Shown: positions 19,201 through 28,666, numbered from the stretch's first letter. The stretch is DNA of 64,000 bases from Marinigracilibium pacificum (GCF_012926615.1 NZ_JABBNU010000008.1:1-64000), one strand, 5' to 3'. Notes: generated from the letters alone by a model not told the origin. Program-made: numbers and translations.

Positions 19201-19386
19201 ACCTATGGAATAATTTCCTGAAATATCAGTAACAACTCCTCGGCCAGTACCTTGAATAAGGACATTTACACCTGGTATGCCTTCACCATTGGCACCTGTT
19301 ACGGTACCAGTTACAGTACTCTCCTGAGCTAATGTTTGGAACATTAGCAATAGAAGAGCACAGAGAAACAGTAAACTTTTTCTCAT
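16234..19386 (-). CDS. SusC/RagA-type TonB-linked outer-membrane transporter, pair 1
   Basis: A 1050-aa TonB-dependent receptor. Signal peptide (1-20), a CarboxypepD_reg-like domain (about 25-105, GIPGVNVLIQGTG), a plug with the SusC signature (about 110-245, VLYGIRAANGAIIITTKKG), then a 22-strand barrel ending in aromatic Phe (LRFTF). No STN domain is present, so it is not of the kind that signals to an anti-sigma factor. It heads an operon with SusD1 and a surface lipoprotein. Its leader holds a strong inverted repeat (19427-19453) and a TCTAAACC motif shared with the other two SusC genes. Its signal peptide is nearly the same as that of SusC2. Confidence 0.95.
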   Translation of the reverse strand: MRKSLLFLCALLLLMFQTLAQESTVTGTVTGANGEGIPGVNVLIQGTGRGVVTDISGNYSIGIPSSDVTLVFSSIGYVSQEIPVGARSTINVVLQEDVQQLSEVVVTAVGIEQSQRELGYSVQEVKGDNLTKSKEPNLVNALNSKAAGVNVYSSSGDPGSSSSIRIRGNTSIFGNNSPLFVVDGVPIDNSQFGTAADNGPGVDGTNTSNRAVDINPEDIESISVLKGPAATVLYGIRAANGAIIITTKKGVKNTKPSITFSTSFEVTEVNKLPDLQREFSQGRNGVFRGPETFEGFSWGERIDENPDLNGYNSFETFFIRGLNSDNNISVRGGTENVRYYASAGYLRQEGISPNSEFERYSFKSNISADLTEKFTASISANYVNSGGVRMQQGSNLRGIMLGLVRNAPSFDIGNGKTGQDAADDPATYTNPDGTQRSYRNGIYDNPFWVVNKNYTTDEVNRIIGFVSFDYEIIDNLKATYKLGIDQYSDRRLGRVDIVPDWNPGQIRNDNIYSRDLNSDFYITYNKDFDGDFSINALLGHNYYKSNVRINTVIGNTLSQPGFYNIANASDVVSFENINQRELVGVFANVKLGFRNFLFLNLSARNDWSSTLPEGDNSFFYPAVSLGFDFTQAFNMQSSFLSYGKIRASYGQVGNDAPLYATQNYFTQAVGGGDGFIADAVIQFPFLGNNAFEQNGVLANNNLRAELTSTFEVGADLKFFDNRLGLDVTYYYSETKDQIIPVDISSSSGYLNRIQNAGLISNEGIELVLNGVAYESDNFSWDISLNFTAYETTVEELAEGIDNIFLNGFTSTSSRAIEGEPFGVLFGQGFQRTDDGQLIIGTDGFPLQAADPKIIGDPNPDWLMGISNSFQFGDFNFSFLWDFRYGGDVWNGTNGVAEYFGVTQETADYRGEAGQNVVFEGVVQSGTDDAGNPIYVTNTQQVDLNNNAIGIGSNKWQRYGFGTLGEENVQDASWIRLRQVSLSYSFPRSVMESGPFDGLDITLTGRNLLLFTPYTGIDPETNLTQTSNGFGLDYFNNPNTRGYSIALRFTF

Positions 19387-19392
19387 ACTCTT

Positions 19393-19403
19393 AAAGGTTT
19401 AGA
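19393..19403 (-). promoter_or_regulatory. Leader motif shared by the SusC genes (copy 1)
   Basis: TCTAAACCTTT on the minus strand, ending seven bases before the SusC1 start codon. Related TAAACCTAAA copies precede SusC2 (24141-24152) and SusC3 (33905-33923). The function is unknown; see findings. Confidence 0.4.
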
Positions 19404-19426
19404 TTTAAAATTAACACCAATATTAA

Positions 19427-19453
19427 TTTAACAATTTTTTGCAAATTGTTAAA
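19427..19453 (-). repeat. Inverted repeat upstream of SusC1
   Basis: Arms of 11 bases, TTTAACAATTT (19427-19437) and AAATTGTTAAA (19443-19453), perfectly complementary around five bases. It lies 41-67 bases before the SusC1 ATG. It may be an operator or an RNA hairpin in the leader. No T-run follows, so it is not a typical terminator. Confidence 0.6.
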
Positions 19454-19624
19454 GGAATAATCTAAATCAATGGTTAATTGCACTCAAAACCTTTAAAAAT
19501 CTGGATATTAACGTATTAAGTGAGTTGTTAAATTTAAATATTCAAACTTAAATACTGAATTATTATAAAAACGACAATGTAATATCAAAAATTACAAATC
19601 ATATTTGATATTCTCTTAAAAGCA

Positions 19625-19654
19625 TAAAAAAAGGGACACATAATTGTGTCCCTT
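19625..19654 (-). terminator. Terminator of SusC2-SusD2 operon
   Basis: AAGGGACACA (19631-19640) and TGTGTCCCTT (19645-19654), perfect 10-bp stem with a TAAT loop, followed on the minus strand by a T-run (complement of 19625-19630). Confidence 0.88.
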
Positions 19655-19680
19655 AAAACATTATCGTAATAATTTAAATA

Positions 19681-21105
19681 TTAGTAGCCAGGATTTTGTT
19701 GCATATTAGAGTTTGCATTCAATTCAGCTTGAGGAATTGGTAAAGCAAACTTAAAGCTACCAGCATCAAGAGTTTGAGCTTCAGGATCTAGAGCTAGTCC
19801 ACCACCATCAGATTCATCACCAAATGCCGAACGAGAAATAGTCTCACCCCATCTCTTAAGATCGAAGAATCTATGACCTTCAAATGCAAGTTCTTTTCTT
19901 CTTTCTTCTTTGATAGCATCAAGAAGTGCAGTTCCAACTTCGATACCAGCAACATAATCAGTGTATCTGTTAGATCTTAATTCATTAAGATCAGCTAAAG
20001 CTTCAACAGGTTGATTATCTCTGTAATAAGCTTCTGCTCTATTAAGATACATTTCTGCTAATCTGATGATTTTAGTATCTATAACATTTACATCACTACC
20101 AGGACGCCCGAAATGCTTTGCAATATGGTTAAAATCCTTACCAGCAAAAGCACTAGTAGAGAAGTACGCATCTTTTCTTACATCTGTATTTGAGAATGAA
20201 GAATAGAAAGCATAATCAGCAACATATTCAGATCTTACACCAGTAGGACCAGTTTGGCTATATTCTACACCAGGAGAAATATTGTCCTGATCAGTAATTA
20301 TAGCTTTAAAAATCACACCAGTTTCAGTTTGATCTATCCAAATATCACCAAATTCACCTGTACCTGCTAGATCACCAGCAGCGTTAATTGCATTAGTTGA
20401 ATGAGTGATAGCTGCAGACCAATTTTCAAGATAAAGATTCACTCTTGATAATAACCCTTGAACAGCAGCATAATTTAATCTACCTACTCCATTATCATCA
20501 TTAATTAATGTAGCAGCAGTATTTAAATCATCCAATGCTAGATTGTAAACCTCATTAACATTACTTGACCTGCTTGGCTTTTGAGAAGCATCAGATGAAG
20601 TAATATAAGGAATTCCTAAATCATCTGAACCAGCATTTTGAGGAAGTACAGAAAAAACTCTAGCTAAGTCAAAGTGAGCCATAGCTCTAATAGCCAAAGC
20701 TTCAGCTCTAATATTATCTTTAAAAGCACCATCCTCAAGGTTATCAATATTCTCAAGAATAAGGTTTGCTCTGTTAATCACAATATAAGCATCAGACCAA
20801 AGCCCTCCCCAAGTTGCATTAGCTGCAAAATTCCAAACATGAAGAGTTCTTTTAGAGTTTCTTCCTTCTGAACAAATAATTAGATTGTCAGATGTTATAT
20901 CTGGTACAGATATAAACCATCCACCATAATATGAACCTCTTAGTAGACCACTATACAAACCACGTGCAGCGTTTGAAAAATCACTAGGAGACGTGAAAGC
21001 ATCACCCGTTTCAAGGGCATCATATGGATTCAGTTCCAATTTATCATCACATGACACAGCTGCAAACAGAGCCATAATCATTAGATATAATATACTTCTT
21101 TTCAT
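19681..21105 (-). CDS. SusD/RagB family nutrient-binding lipoprotein, pair 2
   Basis: A 474-aa outer-membrane lipoprotein with lipid anchor Cys19 (VSCDDKLE). It has the canonical arrangement: an N-terminal SusD-like_3 half with TPR helices and a C-terminal RagB/SusD domain with the hallmark IIRLAEMYLNRAEAY near residue 345, followed by ALADLNELR and the FEGHRFFDLKRWG segment. It differs in subfamily from SusD1 and SusD3, so the ligand is likely different. It lies 20 bases after SusC2 and ends in its own terminator. Function as the lid of the SusC2 barrel is established for the family; the ligand is unknown. Confidence 0.95.
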   Translation of the reverse strand: MKRSILYLMIMALFAAVSCDDKLELNPYDALETGDAFTSPSDFSNAARGLYSGLLRGSYYGGWFISVPDITSDNLIICSEGRNSKRTLHVWNFAANATWGGLWSDAYIVINRANLILENIDNLEDGAFKDNIRAEALAIRAMAHFDLARVFSVLPQNAGSDDLGIPYITSSDASQKPSRSSNVNEVYNLALDDLNTAATLINDDNGVGRLNYAAVQGLLSRVNLYLENWSAAITHSTNAINAAGDLAGTGEFGDIWIDQTETGVIFKAIITDQDNISPGVEYSQTGPTGVRSEYVADYAFYSSFSNTDVRKDAYFSTSAFAGKDFNHIAKHFGRPGSDVNVIDTKIIRLAEMYLNRAEAYYRDNQPVEALADLNELRSNRYTDYVAGIEVGTALLDAIKEERRKELAFEGHRFFDLKRWGETISRSAFGDESDGGGLALDPEAQTLDAGSFKFALPIPQAELNANSNMQQNPGY

Positions 21106-21125
21106 AAGATTCTGTAATTTTTTAA

Positions 21126-24100
21126 TTAAAAAGTAACGTTAACACCAGCTGTATAACCTCTAGTATTAGGATAAGTAAATAATGTAAACTCTCCTAAAGT
21201 AGTTAGGTTAGACTCATCACTACCTCTACCAACTTCTGGATCACCTGTGAAGTGAGGGTTGATTGTTAACAAGTTAGTTCCTTGTACATAAAACTCAACA
21301 TTTGATAATTTAGCTTTTTCGATTAAACTCTTAGGTAGAGAATAAGCTAAAGTTACATTTCTAAGTCTTATGAAATCTCCTTTTTGAAGATATCTGTCAG
21401 AATCATAGATGTCATTGTTTGCATCCGGACGAGGTAACACACCTGTATCACCTGGGTTTTTCCAGTAATTCAATGCATCTTTTCTTTGGTTAATATTGTA
21501 GTTAGATCCATCACTCATTAACACAGCTTCATTCTGGTAGTTGTAAATATAGTTACCACCTTGATAGAAGAAGTTAACATTTAAGCTAAGACCTTTCCAT
21601 GAAGAATTAAATCCAAAGTTACCAAAGTAAGTTGGAAGTGGAGACTTTCCTTCTAACGCAACAGCATCATCATAAGAGTGAACATTAGTTATTTCACCAT
21701 TGATATCATAATATAATGCGTCACCATTATCAGGGTCAACACCTGCATATCTTACTAAATAATATGTATTTGCAGTTAATCCTTCTCTTAATAATGAAAT
21801 ACCTGAGTTACCGTCGATAATATCTTCTCCACCGTTATCTAGCTCAAGAACTTCGTTTTTAACAGTACTGTAAGATCCAAAAATGTTAAATTTGAAATCT
21901 CCTTGATCAACAACAATTGCATTTAATTCTAATTCAATACCACTGTTTTTGATCTTACCTACGTTCTCTGTTCTACTTGTGAAACCAACTGTTTGAGAAA
22001 GAGGTCTTGGGAATAATAAGTTATAAGTATCTCTGTTATAGTAATCAAAGCTACCAGATAATCTGTTATTCCACAATCCAAAGTCAATACCAACACTGTA
22101 GTTAAAGTTCTCTTCCCACTGTAAGTTAGGATTTTCTAACTGACCAGGGAATGATGCTGATGTGTTGTTGTAGTTACCAATGTTATAATATCCTAAGGCC
22201 GCATATAATGAAGTTGGAACGTTACCTGAAGTACCAGCAGATGCTCTAAACTTCAATTGCTCTAACCAACTTACATCATTAAGGAAACCTTCTTCAGTCA
22301 TATTCCAACCAAAACTACCCGCATAGAAAATACCATATCTGTTATCAGCACCAAATCGAGACGAACCATCTCGTCTAACACTACCAGTAACAAAGTACTT
22401 TTCACCAAAGTTATAGTTAACATTTAAGAATTGAGACCATAAAGCCCACTCATCAATACTAGTAAAACCACCTGTGATCTCAGAAGCATTATCCTGAGTA
22501 AAGAAATCTTCTGAAGGAAAACCTTTACCACTAATGCTGTACTGCTCTAGTCTACTCTTAACATATTCAGTACCACCTAATACATTGATGTTGTGGTTAC
22601 CCATTGGCTTAAAAGTATATTCTAAAGTATTTGTCCAAGTAGTTAATGATCTATCATATCCGTTATCAGTTTTGATACCAGGAGCATTCGGATCTCCAAC
22701 ATAACCATCAAGAACCGAATTAGGTTGGATATAATATTCTCTTCTGTAAATCTGATAATTCATAGAAACTCTTGAAGTATAAACCAGACCTTCAATTGGA
22801 GTGATTCTCGCGAACACACCACCTATCGCACTAAGTCTTTCGTTACTTTCCGGGTTATTTCTTAATGCCTCAGAAATACTAAAACCTTGTCTTGTAAGGT
22901 TATATACTTTATCACCATTCTCATCTAGAACAAAATCTCCATTAGCATCTAATTGAAATTCTGACTCATAAGGATTGTATGCATAAATAGCATAGAATGG
23001 ATTTTGAACATTAAATCTGTCCCTTGTTTCTCTTTCCTTAGTTTGAGAAACAGTTAAATTGTTACCAAAAGTCAACCAATCAGTAGTTTTAAACTCTAAG
23101 TTTAAACGACCTGAAAGTCTTTCGAAATTCGATCCTACAGAAATACCTTCTTCATCATAAGAACCTAAAGAGAAAAAGTATTTCGCTCTGTCAGTTGTTG
23201 AAGCTAATGATAAATCGTGTGATTGTACCTGACCTGTTCTTAAAAGAACGTCCTGCCAATCTGTTTCAGGATAAGCTGGAGAAGTACTAACAAAATCAGC
23301 TGTAGCTTGTGACATTCCACCAGTAGCAACTTCATATGCAAGTTTTTCTTCTTTATTCATCATATCGAAGTTATCAGGAATTTTCTCCTTCTGACCAAAT
23401 TGGAATTTGTAAGTGATTGTTGGCTTACCTTTTTCAGCAGCACCACTCTTAGTAGTAATTAAAACTACACCATTTGATGCTCTAGCACCATATATTGATG
23501 TAGAAGCAGCATCCTTAAGAATCGAAATACTTTGGATATCATTAGGGTTAAGCGCATTGTAATCGCTTTGCGTCATCTGGATACCATCAATAATAAATAA
23601 TGGCTCATTAGATGCGTTAACAGAACCCACACCACGAATCCTAATGTAAGCATTACCACCTGGTCTACCGTTCTGGCTAACTGCCAAAACTCCAGGAGAT
23701 TGTCCTTGAAGTAGATTATCAACACTACCGATAGGCTGTTGTGTTAAATTATCTCCATCAACAACTGCAATAGATGATGTAAGATCTGATTTTTTTACTG
23801 AACGATAACCAGTTACAACAACCTCACTTAGCTCAGAAATATCTTCTTCTAAAGTGATATTAATTGTAGTCTGATTATTTACAGCAATTTCTTGCTTAGT
23901 ATATCCAACACTAGTAAAAACTAATATTGCATCACCAGGCGCACTCACACTATAGCTTCCACTTACATCAGTGGTAGTTCCTATAGTTGTTCCTTTAATC
24001 AAGACGTTTACACCGGGAATTCCTTCTCCGGCAACATCAACTACCTTTCCGGTAATTGACACATCCTGACCCATGGTTTGAAAAACCAAGAACAGGAACG

Positions 24101-24128
24101 TACTGAATAACAGTAAACTTTTCCTCAT
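21126..24128 (-). CDS. SusC/RagA-type TonB-linked outer-membrane transporter, pair 2
   Basis: A 1000-aa TonB-dependent receptor with signal peptide (1-20), a CarboxypepD_reg-like domain (about 25-105), a SusC plug with the VVVTGYRSVKKSDLTSS and STSIYGARASNGVVLITTK signatures, and a C-terminal barrel ending in VNVTF. No STN domain. It forms a two-gene operon with SusD2. The first six residues (MRKSLL) and the MRKSLL..F.FQT..Q pattern match SusC1, and at DNA level a 14-base block of the start is shared, suggesting common origin of the 5' ends. The 466-base leader region upstream has a perfect palindrome and a TAAACCTAAA motif. Confidence 0.95.
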   Translation of the reverse strand: MRKSLLLFSTFLFLVFQTMGQDVSITGKVVDVAGEGIPGVNVLIKGTTIGTTTDVSGSYSVSAPGDAILVFTSVGYTKQEIAVNNQTTINITLEEDISELSEVVVTGYRSVKKSDLTSSIAVVDGDNLTQQPIGSVDNLLQGQSPGVLAVSQNGRPGGNAYIRIRGVGSVNASNEPLFIIDGIQMTQSDYNALNPNDIQSISILKDAASTSIYGARASNGVVLITTKSGAAEKGKPTITYKFQFGQKEKIPDNFDMMNKEEKLAYEVATGGMSQATADFVSTSPAYPETDWQDVLLRTGQVQSHDLSLASTTDRAKYFFSLGSYDEEGISVGSNFERLSGRLNLEFKTTDWLTFGNNLTVSQTKERETRDRFNVQNPFYAIYAYNPYESEFQLDANGDFVLDENGDKVYNLTRQGFSISEALRNNPESNERLSAIGGVFARITPIEGLVYTSRVSMNYQIYRREYYIQPNSVLDGYVGDPNAPGIKTDNGYDRSLTTWTNTLEYTFKPMGNHNINVLGGTEYVKSRLEQYSISGKGFPSEDFFTQDNASEITGGFTSIDEWALWSQFLNVNYNFGEKYFVTGSVRRDGSSRFGADNRYGIFYAGSFGWNMTEEGFLNDVSWLEQLKFRASAGTSGNVPTSLYAALGYYNIGNYNNTSASFPGQLENPNLQWEENFNYSVGIDFGLWNNRLSGSFDYYNRDTYNLLFPRPLSQTVGFTSRTENVGKIKNSGIELELNAIVVDQGDFKFNIFGSYSTVKNEVLELDNGGEDIIDGNSGISLLREGLTANTYYLVRYAGVDPDNGDALYYDINGEITNVHSYDDAVALEGKSPLPTYFGNFGFNSSWKGLSLNVNFFYQGGNYIYNYQNEAVLMSDGSNYNINQRKDALNYWKNPGDTGVLPRPDANNDIYDSDRYLQKGDFIRLRNVTLAYSLPKSLIEKAKLSNVEFYVQGTNLLTINPHFTGDPEVGRGSDESNLTTLGEFTLFTYPNTRGYTAGVNVTF

Positions 24129-24140
24129 ATTAAATAAAGA

Positions 24141-24152
24141 TTTAGGTTTAGA
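24141..24152 (-). promoter_or_regulatory. Leader motif shared by the SusC genes (copy 2)
   Basis: TCTAAACCTAAA on the minus strand, 12 bases before the SusC2 start codon. See copies at 19393 and 33905. Confidence 0.4.
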
Positions 24153-24389
24153 ATTGAATTGATTATTACATTTATTTTATAACACTAATTTTCCGTTTAA
24201 AAAAAAATCACCTTACCTAACTTCACAATTAATAAAAATGTTTAAAAAATAATGTGTTTCACTAATCATCAGCATAGATAAAGAGCCAGCTATGTAAGTT
24301 TAAATAAATTTACTACATTTTTGGAAGCACCAATATAATAAACTTAACCTTACATTGAAAATAATTAAGTCACATTGATTTATTTTTTT

Positions 24390-24403
24390 TTAACATTTGT
24401 TAA
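24390..24403. repeat. 14-bp palindrome upstream of SusC2
   Basis: TTAACATTTGTTAA: six-base arms TTAACA/TGTTAA around TT. It is about 260 bases before the SusC2 start. The same TTAACA/TGTTAA core is present in the larger inverted repeat before SusC1. A dimeric regulator site is possible; chance is not excluded in AT-rich DNA. Confidence 0.4.
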
Positions 24404-24554
24404 GAAGTTTTCATACACCTCAACAATAAACTTACTCACCATAAGTCTTTTAACTAATTGCACATAGATTTATCAATTATAAGGTTAATTAAATAATTTC
24501 AACCTTTAGGTCGTACAAAAGACATTTTAAAATTAAGTTATCAAATGATTTAAT

Positions 24555-24583
24555 TAAAAAATAAGCGCCTAGAGGCGCTTATT
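24555..24583 (-). terminator. Terminator of the BNR-protein operon
   Basis: AATAAGCGCCT (24560-24570) and AGGCGCTTATT (24573-24583) form a perfect 11-bp stem with a two-base loop as read, followed on the minus strand by TTTTTAATTA. Confidence 0.88.
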
Positions 24584-24594
24584 CATAGTAATTA

Positions 24595-27500
24595 CTAATT
24601 GATAATTATTTTATTTTTCCAGAGAATATTTTCTTTTTTATCATACACATTTAATATGTAGATGCCAGGGCTAAAGCATTTTTTAATTATTACACTTTTT
24701 GAATCATTAATCAATCCGGATTGAACAACCTGACCTGAGGTATTATATAACAAATAACTAATTTCACCTTCAACACCTTTAATCGTTATCTCTTCTCCAT
24801 TTTTTAAGATGGTAGGGTAAATAACAACATCAGTTCTCAGATCAGGGTCAACTGATAAATATGCATTAGTACTTTGAATAATCAAATCGTCTATTAACCA
24901 TCCCCAACCATTAACATTTGAATCTGTGGTCATTCTAAACCTAATTAATATTTCATCACCAGGGTTAAAAAAATCCAATAGATCAATATAATGTTCCTCA
25001 AAATCAGACATACTTGGAGAATCACCAGCTTCAAATAATTCTAGCCATGAATTTTGGTAGCTTGCATTATAGGGTTCAATTAATGAAGTCCAATTAAACC
25101 CGTCCAGGGAAGCTTCAACTACCACATAATCTTTCAATAAATTATTTTGAGTTAAGTATGGTTCGACTAGTGCAATATCTTTATAGCTTATAAATGCATC
25201 TGACTCTTTTACTTTTATTGGGTAATTAAGAGTTCCTATGTACTCAGTATTATCCTTGTAATTATGCGAAGTTTGCAATGGTTTGCCGTTGAATATTGCA
25301 GATGATAATTGCTTAAACTCTTTATTATTAAAATCATTTGTAATAGAAGAAAAATAATTTGTGTATTGATCTACAGAAGATGGCCAACTAACTAAAGTTG
25401 ATTGATAACTTTTTCCTGGATAAGCCAATCCATCTTTATAGCCTATTAAAAAGAAATCTAAATTATTGTCTTTTCCAGATAATTCTACAAGAATTGATGT
25501 TGTTCCAGAAGGAATTTCTTTCACATATAATGTATCATAATTATTTATTAACAGACCTACACTATCAAAATCATTTCGTAACTCTAAATTAAAAATCGGA
25601 TCCATTCTCAAGGATGATGTTACTGAATTTAACTGAGGGGCTAAAATTGTCGTCGGTAATTCAGATAATGTAACAGACCAAATACCTCTTCCATGTGTAG
25701 CCATCACAATTTGATCATCTTCCACCTTAATATCCCAAACTGAAACAGAAGGAAGATTTGAATTCAACTTATGCCACGAAAGTCCTCCATCAGTTGATTC
25801 TACAATACCTATTTCTGTTCCTACCCAAATCACATTTGGGTCAAATGGCATTACTTGAAGATCAAAGACCGCAACATCAGGAAACCCATTATTGGAACTA
25901 CTTGAAGTGCCAAATCCTGAAATATCTGCCCAAGTTTGACCATAATCTGATGTTTTTAATACTTTAGGAGATTTTGCAAATGAAAATAATGCAAATGCAA
26001 TTGACGGATCTTTTGGATGGGTGGCTAAACCCGAAATCAACCCCATATCCACATCTGCGTAGTTATTCACCGGTTCAAATGATAACCCGTTATCCTTTGA
26101 AACAAAAATATTTGAAACCCCTTCAACCATACCTGCACCAGCATAAACTACCATTGGAGTTGCTTCTGATATTTTCACCTGGGCAAAAGTTGAAAGTCTC
26201 CAGGTATCTCCCGGGTTTATCAGTTTCCAACTATCTGCAAAATCATTTGTTCTCCAAATTCCAGACCTACCTACGGCATATACCACATCAGGCTGGGAAT
26301 TAGAATTTTCTAATTTGGTTATAAATGGTGCATTAGATGAATTATTATCGGTTATACCAGTAATTGCACTTTGAAAAGAACTTCCACTATTAATAGACTT
26401 GTTAATATCATTATAATAAACCGACCCTAAAACTTTTGTCGGCTCGGTATAATGCCATACAACACCAAACCCATCACCTCCCAATGCTCTTCTATAATTT
26501 GTAGTTGAAGAACTATTCATACTAAAAGGAGTCATCCACGTACCGTTATCTTGAGTTCCGCCTATATATCTATTTTCTCCGGGTGCCTTATCAACAAAAT
26601 AAAATTGGGTTGTATTATATCCATTTCCGGCATTTGTCCAGTCACCATCGTTTTCACCTGGATTTGTGTCTACATTAGAAACATATACTCCACCATCATT
26701 TGCATTAATGATTTTCCATTTTCTTTCCTCTTCATCAACAATTAAAGGAACTAAATTATGATGATCAGGGTGGAGTCCACTTACGGTTGTTGCTCCTGTA
26801 GTTTGTCTAAAAGCATTTTCTCCTGAAAATTGAAAATATGCATCAGAAATATCTTCAGTTTCTCTAATTCTTCCATTCAAAGCTCCCCAATTAATTCGGA
26901 AGGTTGACTTTGGTAAATTCTCAGGCTCCCATGAGGCTGATTCTGCTAAGTATGGCCATAAAAAATAAAGCTGAGAAACTTCGTGCCCACCATCAACTGA
27001 CAATTGATTAGAAGGAGACTCATTATAATCTATGTTATGTATATACAAGTATTCACGTGACTGCTGATTTTCTTGTCCCTCGGTTGTATTTAAAGTAATT
27101 AAATTATATTTACCATCCCTTTGCTGATCTCTGAAAGAAACCATTAATTGCCGATTATTATCAACATCCCAAACCTGAAATGGCACTTCAACATAATTAA
27201 CATATGAATAATCCTCTTTAGCCACTCCAGGTCCACTCCCGGGTGGCACTACAAACCTATGAGCTTTTTGACTAATTCCAGGGCCAAATTTTATTTCAAT
27301 TGAGGTGAAATGAGAAGGACTTAAATTTCCTTTTCCAATTTTCCCTCCTATAAATTCCCCTCCGAATTCAACCAAATCAAAAAGCTTTGCTCCATCAGAA
27401 GCAACATTTAAAACAGTAGGCTCGGTTTCAGTCTGATTATCACTGATAGTAAATTTCCAAAGATTTACACCTCCAACGTAAACAACATCTTTCTTAAAAG

Positions 27501-28665
27501 GATGGGCTAGAACTATATTATCATACCATCCTTGACCTCCTAAAAAATCAACATTCGTATTGATATCGTCAGCTCTATTTGATTCTATTACTAAATTCCA
27601 AGTTGCGGCCCCATCATCAGAAATATATAAATCAGATTCATTTCCGGATTTACCTCCTTCAACTGAAGCAAACAATCTATCAACCTTAACAGGTGAAACT
27701 GCTATTTCAACCCTTCCTGAAGGGTCCATTCCCGTTTTTGATAAAGACCAAGATTCACCTTCATCAATAGATTTCAACACCCCAAGATTCTTTTCAGCGG
27801 CATAAATTACATTAAAATTACCAGGCTCGTAATCTAAATCCTGTACATAAGATCGTTGAGCAGTATATACTCTTTTCCAAGATAACCCACCGTCTGTACT
27901 TTTAAATATCCCACTATTAAATTCTCTAGCATTTAATGGGTCATTATTAGCACAAACTAAAAGAGTTTTTTCATCATCCGGATGAACAATTATTCTACTT
28001 ATAGTTTGAAAATCATCATTAGCTGTCGCTTCCAATTGGAACCAATCATCCCCGCCATTTATTGATTTAAAAACACCTGCTCCTTTAATAAACCCTGCCG
28101 AAGTTGAAAATCCTTCCCCAGTACCAGCATATAATACTTTCGAATTTGAAGGTGCGATAACTAGCCAACTAATTGATATGTTAGGAAGGTTAGAAGTTTT
28201 ATTAACCCAACTATTTCCTGCATTGGTAGTTTTCCAAATACCCCCACCTACGGAACCAGCAAACCATGTATTTCCTGAGGGATCATCCGGGTCTACCACG
28301 ATCCCTCTTGTTCTTCCAGGAACGTTAGCAGGACCTCTTTCGTCAAAGCTTACAGCTTGCGACCTTATTTGAGGTTGATTTAATAGCTTGTTATTTTCAT
28401 TTACAAGATAATTAACATCATAATTAGGGTGTTGATCACCATACTTTGTACGAACAGCATTATAATATTTAAGATACTCATCAGGTTTATCAGCTTTATG
28501 AGCACCATTTTGCTTTGATTTCACTTTATTATTCCACCAAAATTGAAATTGATCATCATATTGAAAATTTTGACTACCAAATTCAGTGGGATTCCCTGAA
28601 TCACTAATTTTTAAATAAACAATTACAAGGCAAAACAACCCTGTTAAAAGTAAAAGTTTTCTCAT
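24595..28665 (-). CDS. Large BNR/sortilin-type beta-propeller protein with T9SS sorting tail
   Basis: A 1356-aa exported protein. A hydrophobic N-terminal segment (about 3-20) serves as signal. At least nine Asp-box (BNR) motifs of the form S/T-x-D/N-x-G-x-S/T-W are spread over about residues 145-970, for example STDGGLSW and TSDYGQTW, which is the pattern of VPS10/sortilin-like and xyloglucanase-like propellers. A domain with carbohydrate-binding look follows, and the end (from VYPTILKNGEE) resembles a T9SS type A sorting domain. No catalytic residues can be assigned, so enzyme or binding protein are both open. It starts one base after the stop of a small lipoprotein gene, hence the same operon. 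Confidence 0.8.
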   Translation of the reverse strand: MRKLLLLTGLFCLVIVYLKISDSGNPTEFGSQNFQYDDQFQFWWNNKVKSKQNGAHKADKPDEYLKYYNAVRTKYGDQHPNYDVNYLVNENNKLLNQPQIRSQAVSFDERGPANVPGRTRGIVVDPDDPSGNTWFAGSVGGGIWKTTNAGNSWVNKTSNLPNISISWLVIAPSNSKVLYAGTGEGFSTSAGFIKGAGVFKSINGGDDWFQLEATANDDFQTISRIIVHPDDEKTLLVCANNDPLNAREFNSGIFKSTDGGLSWKRVYTAQRSYVQDLDYEPGNFNVIYAAEKNLGVLKSIDEGESWSLSKTGMDPSGRVEIAVSPVKVDRLFASVEGGKSGNESDLYISDDGAATWNLVIESNRADDINTNVDFLGGQGWYDNIVLAHPFKKDVVYVGGVNLWKFTISDNQTETEPTVLNVASDGAKLFDLVEFGGEFIGGKIGKGNLSPSHFTSIEIKFGPGISQKAHRFVVPPGSGPGVAKEDYSYVNYVEVPFQVWDVDNNRQLMVSFRDQQRDGKYNLITLNTTEGQENQQSREYLYIHNIDYNESPSNQLSVDGGHEVSQLYFLWPYLAESASWEPENLPKSTFRINWGALNGRIRETEDISDAYFQFSGENAFRQTTGATTVSGLHPDHHNLVPLIVDEEERKWKIINANDGGVYVSNVDTNPGENDGDWTNAGNGYNTTQFYFVDKAPGENRYIGGTQDNGTWMTPFSMNSSSTTNYRRALGGDGFGVVWHYTEPTKVLGSVYYNDINKSINSGSSFQSAITGITDNNSSNAPFITKLENSNSQPDVVYAVGRSGIWRTNDFADSWKLINPGDTWRLSTFAQVKISEATPMVVYAGAGMVEGVSNIFVSKDNGLSFEPVNNYADVDMGLISGLATHPKDPSIAFALFSFAKSPKVLKTSDYGQTWADISGFGTSSSSNNGFPDVAVFDLQVMPFDPNVIWVGTEIGIVESTDGGLSWHKLNSNLPSVSVWDIKVEDDQIVMATHGRGIWSVTLSELPTTILAPQLNSVTSSLRMDPIFNLELRNDFDSVGLLINNYDTLYVKEIPSGTTSILVELSGKDNNLDFFLIGYKDGLAYPGKSYQSTLVSWPSSVDQYTNYFSSITNDFNNKEFKQLSSAIFNGKPLQTSHNYKDNTEYIGTLNYPIKVKESDAFISYKDIALVEPYLTQNNLLKDYVVVEASLDGFNWTSLIEPYNASYQNSWLELFEAGDSPSMSDFEEHYIDLLDFFNPGDEILIRFRMTTDSNVNGWGWLIDDLIIQSTNAYLSVDPDLRTDVVIYPTILKNGEEITIKGVEGEISYLLYNTSGQVVQSGLINDSKSVIIKKCFSPGIYILNVYDKKENILWKNKIIIN

Positions 28666-28666
28666 A

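Larger units (their letters stand above)
24129..24594. other. Long intergenic region upstream of SusC2
   Basis: This 466-base stretch holds no credible gene. It contains, from right to left, the terminator of the BNR-protein operon (24555-24583), very AT-rich sequence, the palindrome at 24390-24403 and the SusC leader motif at 24141-24152. No complete TTG/TAnnTTTG promoter was found for SusC2, so its promoter is either degenerate or read by another sigma factor. Confidence 0.6.
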
